A stretch of DNA of 64,000 nt from Gordius sp. MW1 (taxonomy: Eukaryota; Nematomorpha; Gordioida; Gordea; Gordiidae). Below the pieces are notes generated by a model. The model was not told where the DNA came from and did not search any database. It worked only from the letters and a program-made list of their open reading frames with translations. This document shows, piece by piece, positions 57,565-64,000 of this stretch; the stretch's first letter is position 1; the number at the start of each line of letters is the position of its first letter. The stretch is from assembly GCA_964036665.1 (NCBI GenBank), contig OZ038531.1, positions 20,686,324-20,750,323 on the forward strand. The letters run 5' to 3'. The position numbers and the translations under genes were made by a program.

Positions 57565-60500
57565 TACTTTTATCCCTAATTTATATATTTAAGCACATGG
57601 TATGAATACATCATATAATCATTCATCATTATATTACACAAACCAAAACAAAGAGAAAGTGATTTATTAAATACTCAAAAAGAATCTTCACCTTATAACC
57701 TAAATTAACACTATGACATTAAAAATTTACCTATAAGAACACACCTATTCTCTATTTCGGATAAATATCAAACATTTGTAATAATCATTATCATCAAAGC
57801 CAAATGAAGCCCTCAAGCATCCATCACAAACCAATTATGAACATTCATCTTAAATAAAAGTTTTCTTAATATGCAGAAAATTTTGAATGATTGATTGAAA
57901 ACTAACCTTTGAATTCATTGGTGATACCTTTACACAATATAATCATTCATCATTATATTAAACCAACCAAAAACAAAGAGAAAGTGATTTATTAATCCTC
58001 AGTAAGAATCTTCACCTCATAACCTAAATTATCACTATGACATTAAACAAAGCACTCTGTCCCTCTTGTAATAGGAAAATATCCATAAACAAAAATAATT
58101 GTTTTTTATTACATGGCCCCACAACATTTAGATGCCCTTCTTCTGGTAAGAGTGTACCCCCAATAATTCTTAAACCCCCCCTTAACTCTTAATTATGAAT
58201 AAAGAAATGAACCTTTACTTCTTATAACACCACCTGATTTACCTCAACCCTCTAATTATTATATTAGTGACATAGAACCTAATTATTCATGGAGCAATGC
58301 CTTCCTAGCTCAATCCTCTACTAGTACTATAAACAGAATCCCACGTGGAGCTCGCCCACCTAAGCAACAATTACTTATAAACCTTATCAAATTAATTTCT
58401 GATAATCCAGAAATCATTAAAGGTTGGGATACACTATTTAATTTAGCCTCAAAAATTTTGTTTATTCCTCCAAACAAAGACACCAATTTATCCAAACATA
58501 TCAAAGAAGCAATTCTAAATTTCAACAACGGAACACCCCCTACAATGTCAAATAAACAGACATCAAAGATAGATATATCCTTATCACAAAGAGCAAATCT
58601 CAAAAAAAATTAATTCTTACAATTTAAGAGGTGCTTTGAATGTATTTTATAATAACCACACCATGGTATCTGCCAATCAAGATTCATTTAGCCAAATTAG
58701 TATCTTGCACCCTAACTCAAATCATACATTTAAATACCCAAAAAGTATTTCTTCATTGTCATTTTCTCCCCAAGAAATTAGTGAAGCTATCAACTCATTT
58801 CCTCTAGATTCCTCTGCAGGATTAGATGGCATTAAACCTAACTTCTTGCAAGATTTAATCAATTTAAAGAACAATTTTTCATACTCATTGCTTGAGTCAA
58901 TTACCCATCTTTGCAACTTAATTGTAAATGCCAATGTCCCTCAAGAGATTAGGCCAGTTCTCTTTGGGGCACGTCTTTTAGCTTTAAAAAAACCTAACAA
59001 TTCCTTAAGACCCATCGCCATTGGGAGTGTATTCCGCCGTTTAATTTTTAAAATAATTTGCAAACGAATCAAACCCTCATTGACCAATACCCTTTCACCT
59101 CATCAATTAGGCTTTGGTGTGAAGGGTGGATGTAAGGCTGCAAGCCATGCAGGTCGTATCACAATACAAAACCTTCATCCCGAACACTGTCTAGTGAAAC
59201 TGGATTTCTCAAATGCCCAATCAGCTTAATAGAAACATTTTTATGGAAAATTTTTTAGAAGAGTTTCCCCAATACGCAAATTATATCTTAGAAAGTTACG
59301 GATCACCATCCCTTTTAAATTTTGGTTCCTTTATTAGTAAATCTGCTGAGGGCCTTCAACAAGGTGATCCCCTTGGGCCACCATTATTTTGTTGCGGGAT
59401 AAAGAAACTTATTAACCAAATTAAGGACCAGTGCGAGCTATCATTACATGTATGGTACCTAGATGATGCGACTTTGGCGGGCTGCTACGATCAGGTCGCC
59501 AAAGCCATAACCATTATCAAAGACTATTGTGTACCTTTAAATCTATCCCTTAACGATGGCAAATGCGAAATTTTACAACCACCTACTTGCGACCAATATT
59601 CGATTTTTAAACCTTATTCCACCGTAGCTAAGGAAAAACTTTCTATGCTCGGTTCACCCATAGGCGGATCTCCGTGCTTGCAGGACTTTTTAAATAAACA
59701 TTTAGCTTTGTTGGCCTTAAAAATGGAACTTTTAAAATGTTACCAACATCACGCTTTTTTTATGATAAAAAACTTTTTTAATATCTCCAAGATTCAGCAT
59801 TGTTTTAGATCAGCTGCGGCTTTTTTACATACTGATATTCTTAAATTATACGAATCCACAATTAAAAATCTCCTAGAAAAAATTTTAAACTTATCTTTTA
59901 ATGATACAAGCTGGTTACAAGCCACACTTCCAACTAAATCTGGAGGATTAGGAATAAGGTCCCCTTTGACCATTAGCCTAGTAGCCTTCCTCTCGTCTTC
60001 AATCTAGTTAAAGATCTCGTTTTTAAATTGACCACCCATACGGAAGATTTTTTAACGCAAACTGCTTTAACATCATGGCTTACAAATGTAATGCCAGGAG
60101 CCATTATTCCAGATTCAGTCAAACAACGAGATTGGGATGCTAGTATAGTGTCACGCTCCGTCGCTTACCTACTTTCGAGTTGTGACGCCGTACAGCATTT
60201 CAATCTCAGGTCACTAACGACTGACTCTGGTCACGAATGGCTGGAATGCATTCCAAGCAAGTTCTCTGGGCTCTTACTCTCAAACCCCGAAATTACTTAC
60301 GCGATCGCCTTGAGACTGGGGATCCCAATTTGCAAGCAATTGACTTGTAAAAACTGTAAGAAACAAATTGATGTTTGGACCCACCACCCCTTACATTGTA
60401 AACTTAACAAATTCCGTTTCATTCGCCATCAAAAGATCAACCTTTTGATTCAAACCGCTTTACCAAAAGCCGGCTTCCCTTCTATTCTCGAACCATCTGA

Positions 60501-60976
60501 ACCCACTCTTGAGGGTAGAATGCGCCCCGATAGAACATCCACAATTCCATGGGAGGATGGTAATTTCCTATCTTGGGACTTTACCTGCATCGACGTATTT
60601 GCACCCTCTAACAATAACGCTGACCCATTAGCTCTTGCGGAAGCACGCAAAACTCTTAAATACCGTGATATAATTCCTTCTAAACCTTTTATCCCTATCG
60701 TGGCTTCTTGTTCTGCCATTTTTGGCAAACAGGCATTAGCCTTCTTTAAATTGTTGGGAAAGAGATCCCCCGAAGGAAAATACTCAGCAAGTTTTCTTTT
60801 ACGCCAAAAAATAGGAATTTTAATAGCCAAATACAATTATAAGGCATTTTCCGACACCTGGCCTCTGGCCCTCGATGAAGATGAAGAGTAGTCACGCTTT
60901 TTATTTATTTATTGATCGTGTTTTATATTTTTCATATATAGATTTTACCTAATAAAAATTTTTAAAAAAAAAAAAA
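57565..60976 (+). mobile_element. R2-type (RLE) LINE, nearly full length, in array unit 3
   Basis: The insertion splits the unit sequence GATGTAATCA / TTTGTAGAGCTG. It begins TACTTTTATCCCTAATTTAT and ends with AATAAAAATTT and an A-tail at 60964-60976. The leader holds a duplicated block (TAATCATTCATCATTATATT at 57615 and 57940). Compared with intact units about 11 bp of target are missing, so the insertion caused a small deletion rather than a duplication. Confidence 0.85.
58036..60891 (+). pseudogene. LINE ORF: zinc motif, reverse transcriptase, RLE endonuclease
   Basis: Starts MTLNKALCPSCNRKISINKN, with C-x2-C-x14-H-x6-C closing at FRCPSSG. The RT has DSSAGLDGIKPNFLQDLI, LGFGVKGGCKAASHAGR, LVKLDFSNA, a frameshift, then EGLQQGDPLGPPLFCCGI and YLDDATLAGC with the catalytic pair intact. 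TLPTKSGGLGIRSPLTIS follows. The endonuclease has CKNCKKQIDVWTHHPLHC (C-x2-C-x8-H-x4-C), RFIRHQKINLL, MRPDRTSTIPWEDG and WDFTCIDVFAP, the PD...D core. The acidic tail ends WPLALDEDEE. Frameshifts lie near 58200, 58610, 59225 and 60005. Best-preserved copy of the family in the window. Confidence 0.88.
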
Positions 60977-62384
60977 TTTTGTAGAGCTGTGTAATAAGCG
61001 CAAGTTGTATATACTTGTCATTCCAGATACATGCTGTATTGTGCTTGTTAATGTTCGTGGAAATTCTGTTTCGTCTAAATTAAAAAGCAAATTTAAATAT
61101 TATTAAGTTTTTCAAATTTGTTTCATGAACATGATTATGATTTACAATGAAAGAGATATAACGAGTGAAAGCGATTTTTAATCGAAGAGCATTATAAGGT
61201 GTTTCAATCAATATTCTATCCGACATAGGGAACCTTAAATTTTTCATTTATAAACATGTTAGATTCATTATCATAACTATGAAATTATTAAAACTTTATA
61301 ATAACCTAATGATAAAAACATTTTTTGCCCTATATAAACTGCCCCCTTCTAATTTAAATTGTCTCCGGCCATGGGATCACGTGTATAAATTATCTTTAAC
61401 ATTGATAATGCGGGTTAGGCTATTGATGAATTATGAACTAGGATGCAAACAAAATTTAACTTTCCTTGTTAATTTAATATACATAAAATAATTACAAATT
61501 AGAACTATAAAACACCTTCTTTTATACTTTAATTTAAAATCCATTATGGTATACAAAAATTACATACACGGCTACTAATAATTTTTTAACGGACTTTTAA
61601 CGCGCCTTAAGTATAACTGGGCCCTGCCCGAGCTCGTTAAGTTATATATCGGTATGTCCAGGCCCGGCCCGTTGTTTTATTTTTAAGCAGAAGCTCGTCC
61701 AAGCCCGGCCCGCGGAACGGGCTTTTAGACTCACCGAAGGCCGGGCCGGGCCGTGCAGGTCTCTAGTATGAACTTTGATGTACTTCGTTTTCCCGACATA
61801 GTGGGACGAATTTTGATAGGGGAAAGGGTTCAATAAATTTAAATATAGAGGTGTAACAAAAAATATAAATTAATGGACCTATAGATGAAACTTTAATTTA
61901 CATAAATATACTATTTTTCACTAAATATTAAAAATGTCGTGGTACTATAGCCTCAAAAAGGCTTAAAATGGGCATTTTTGGCACCTTTAACCTCGTTTAT
62001 CTAAAAAATTCGTAATTGTGGGAAAAAACGAAATACAGATTAATTTTTAGCGCAAAATGCTCTATCAGAATTATTGGTCTGATTGCAGGATGTAACAAAG
62101 TCAATATTTGTAGAGCTGTGTAATAAGCGAAAGTTGTATATACTTATCATTCCAGATCCAGGCTGTATTCTGCTTGCTAATGTTTGTGGAAATTCTGTTT
62201 CGACTAAATTAAAAAGCAAATTTAAATATTATTAAGTTTTTCAAATTTGATTCTTGTACAGGATTATGATTTACAGGAGAAGTGATATAACGAGTGAAAG
62301 CGATTTTTACGAAGAGCATTATAAGGTAAGTAGTCAAGAATTTTCTATCCGTTTATATAAATGTCATTGTTTAAAGTCGGTGTA

Positions 62385-63105
62385 TTTGGATTGATAGCGT
62401 AGGTAGAGGGAAATGGAACGCGATATTTCGGGCTAAAAGCCCATCGTCAGGGAACAAAAATAAAAAAGGAGACTACTCCGCCTTCGTCGAACTACCGTTA
62501 AAGAATCAACCGAACTACCGTTAAATAATCAACAATAGCAGATTTGGACAACCCAACCTTTCTTCAAAGAGCGCGATACAACAAAGAAAGAAAGTTCGTA
62601 GAAAGCGTTTTAATCGACCGCCTCAAGCCCAAAAAACAAACAGAATCAACGACTAATTCATCCAAAACCACAAGCACATATATCCACACATATATATATT
62701 ATTCACTATGTCTAACTACCCCTTTATTACACAATACTATTTGTTAAGCACAGTTATTGTATTTATACATAAAATACCTGTGCCCCCTGTTTCTCTTTTT
62801 TCGCCTTTTATTATTTAGCTATTTATTTTTGCACCTTTTTCCTAACTCCATGTGTACCTATTATATTGTTATAAAACCATCCATCCCTACAATCGCTATT
62901 GTTAATTTCTCGCTATAATCAGTTTTATTTTTTTTTGTATCTATATCTCCGTATTTACTCACTTTACTTCATTTTTTTATTTTTCGAGCCTTCATCTCTC
63001 TTTTATTTTTATTATTTTTTCCCCTGACGATGGCCTTTTATAGCCCGAAATCGCGTTCCATTTCCTCTACCTACGCTATCAATTCAAATACACCGACTTT
63101 AAACA
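62385..63105 (+). mobile_element. Penelope-like remnant with inverted terminal repeats
   Basis: CATTGTTTAAAGTCGGTGTA, then TTTGGATTGATAGCGTAGG starts it and the exact complement (ATACACCGACTTTAAACAATG) ends it; the pairing is about 85 bp. Both ends hold a CTGACGA - stem - GAAA core (62426-62450 on the minus strand, 63024-63050 on the plus). Between them a 67-codon frame at 62544 (MDNPTFLQRARYNKERKFVE, then SVLIDRLK) resembles the end of a Penelope GIY-YIG nuclease. Inverted terminal repeats on a truncated body are usual for Penelope elements. Confidence 0.55.
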
Positions 63106-63300
63106 ATGAGCATTATAAGGTGTTTCAATAAATTCTATCCGACACAAAGGGAGCCTTAAATTTTTCATTTATAAACATATAGATTCATAATAATAACTAT
63201 GAAATTATTAAGTTTAAAAAAACCTAATGATAAAAACATTTTTTGCCCTATTTAAACTGCCCACTTCCAATTTAAATTGCCTCCGGCCATGGGATCACGT

Positions 63301-63777
63301 GTATAAATAATCTTTATATCGAGTTCCTGAGAAAAGGAATATGATTTGCGAATTTTGAAGGAAGGGGGAATTATCAGGCTTGAATTGGGGGAAATATTGG
63401 GCCGTAAAAAGATAAACTATTGGGGGATGGCCGGGCTTAAAGCCGCTAAATAAAGATAACTTTACCGCTCTGCATTTCGCCAATCTATTTTATTACAAGA
63501 AAAATTATATTAATCATAATAATCCTGAATGATCGATATCAAAATTATCAATATGATCACACGCGTATTGATACAAATAACAAACACGTATAATTAGGGG
63601 GGGGGGATAACATACGCGTACTAGAAATTAAATGTAAAAGAATAATGGTCTACGCTATGAGTGTACAATGTGTAAGATCAAAAGAGTTGTACCGCGTGTT
63701 GAACTCTTAACTTTTGAATAAGATGAGGTGGGAAGATATCTTCATCTTCGTATTTCCGGATACAATACCTTTCCCTT
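63301..63777. other. Unassigned flank
   Basis: GC is slightly above its surroundings at 63340-63480 and there is a G-run at 63597-63607. No gene or named repeat is recognised. The 62-codon minus-strand ORF at 63295-63483 has no motif. Confidence 0.35.
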
Positions 63778-63923
63778 TTATTGAAAAGTCGAAGACTTAA
63801 TGTATTTTCGATAGAGTTCTAAAAGTTCAGTGTTGTTGAGTGCAACTATCAAGGCGGCGTTATTAACATTATAAGTTTCAAACATCTGGCATCGAATACC
63901 AACTCTGGCCTTTGCTGACACGA
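63778..63923 (-). CDS. Probable terminal exon of a minus-strand gene
   Basis: The acceptor TATATCAG (63926-63924 on the minus strand) opens a frame coding VSAKARVGIRCQMFETYNVN and NAALIVALNNTELLELYRKY, then IKSSTFQ and TAA at 63780-63778. Codon use and an amphipathic helix pattern look genuinely coding. Upstream exons would lie beyond the window. No domain is recognised. Confidence 0.45.
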
Positions 63924-64000
63924 CTGATATATGTGTCAATCAGCGATAAAAAGGGAACGTCATGGCTAACGGATTTTTTTTTCCAGCTCTGTGACTCCTC

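Larger units (their letters stand above)
54830..63300 (+). repeat. Tandem array of ~1.1-kb units with insertions
   Basis: Recurring anchors are TGATGAATTAATGAACTAGG (56345, 57441, 61425), ATTGCAGGATGTAATCA (near 55900, 56990, 57549, 62080), TTCGTGGAAATTCTGTTTCG (near 55990, 57090, 61055, 62190) and GACATAAGAGGAACCTT (56165, 57260). Spacing between the first two is 1096 bp. Units hold a GC-rich patch (CCCGGCCCGCGG.CCGGGC). The second full unit ends at 57433. The third is internally deleted and invaded by a LINE; the last is invaded by a Penelope remnant. ORFs repeating MNPFPYQNSSHYVGK are unit-linked. Confidence 0.8.

Overview
The window is AT-rich eukaryotic nuclear DNA, most consistent with an invertebrate and probably an arthropod. 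Genes are short and spliced, with introns of roughly 0.2-1 kb. Over half of the sequence is transposon or tandem-repeat material. The repeat set is typical of an insect-like genome: BEL/Pao and Ty3/gypsy LTR elements, an RTE-type LINE, R2-superclade LINEs carrying a restriction-like endonuclease, Penelope-like remnants, pogo, hAT, Helitron and many MITEs. The species cannot be named from the sequence.

Layout. 1-6.3 kb: decayed repeats (LINE fragment, MITEs, diverged tandem duplications with GAGAC-rich islands, and a Penelope-type terminal repeat with two hammerhead-ribozyme-like cores). 6.7-13.1 kb: the gene-bearing island. It holds a five-exon gene with a PCNA-binding (PIP-box) motif, a two-exon zinc-finger gene, and a small two-exon gene whose first coding exon is duplicated, with a pogo-like transposon between the copies. 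13.1-16.9 kb: gene-poor, with MITEs. 16.9-20.4 kb: a satellite-like block of hairpin-bearing units of about 130 bp, bounded by Helentron-like ends. 21.1-24.9 kb: a decayed gypsy element.

26.9-45.3 kb is one nested structure. A Helitron (A|TC...CTAG|T) is split by a 14.8-kb hAT-like insertion with 0.3-0.4-kb terminal inverted repeats and a perfect 8-bp target duplication. That insertion contains two R2-type LINEs pointing outward, an LTR-like block, and a BEL/Pao element with a perfect 5-bp target duplication. The BEL element is itself interrupted by an element of about 1.1 kb with GAGAC-array ends.

45.3-54.8 kb: MITEs, a minus-strand gene with two well-supported exons whose last exon is broken by a Helentron-like insertion, and an RTE LINE on the minus strand preceded by a tRNA-like sequence. 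54.8-63.3 kb: a tandem array of ~1.1-kb units, one invaded by a nearly full-length R2-type LINE and another by a Penelope remnant with inverted terminal repeats. 63.8-63.9 kb: a probable terminal exon of another minus-strand gene.

There is no operon-like organisation. The host genes share no obvious pathway, except that the first may act at replication forks through PCNA. All mobile elements seen are damaged. Exon models were built by hand from reading frame, splice dinucleotides and phase, and have no transcript support.
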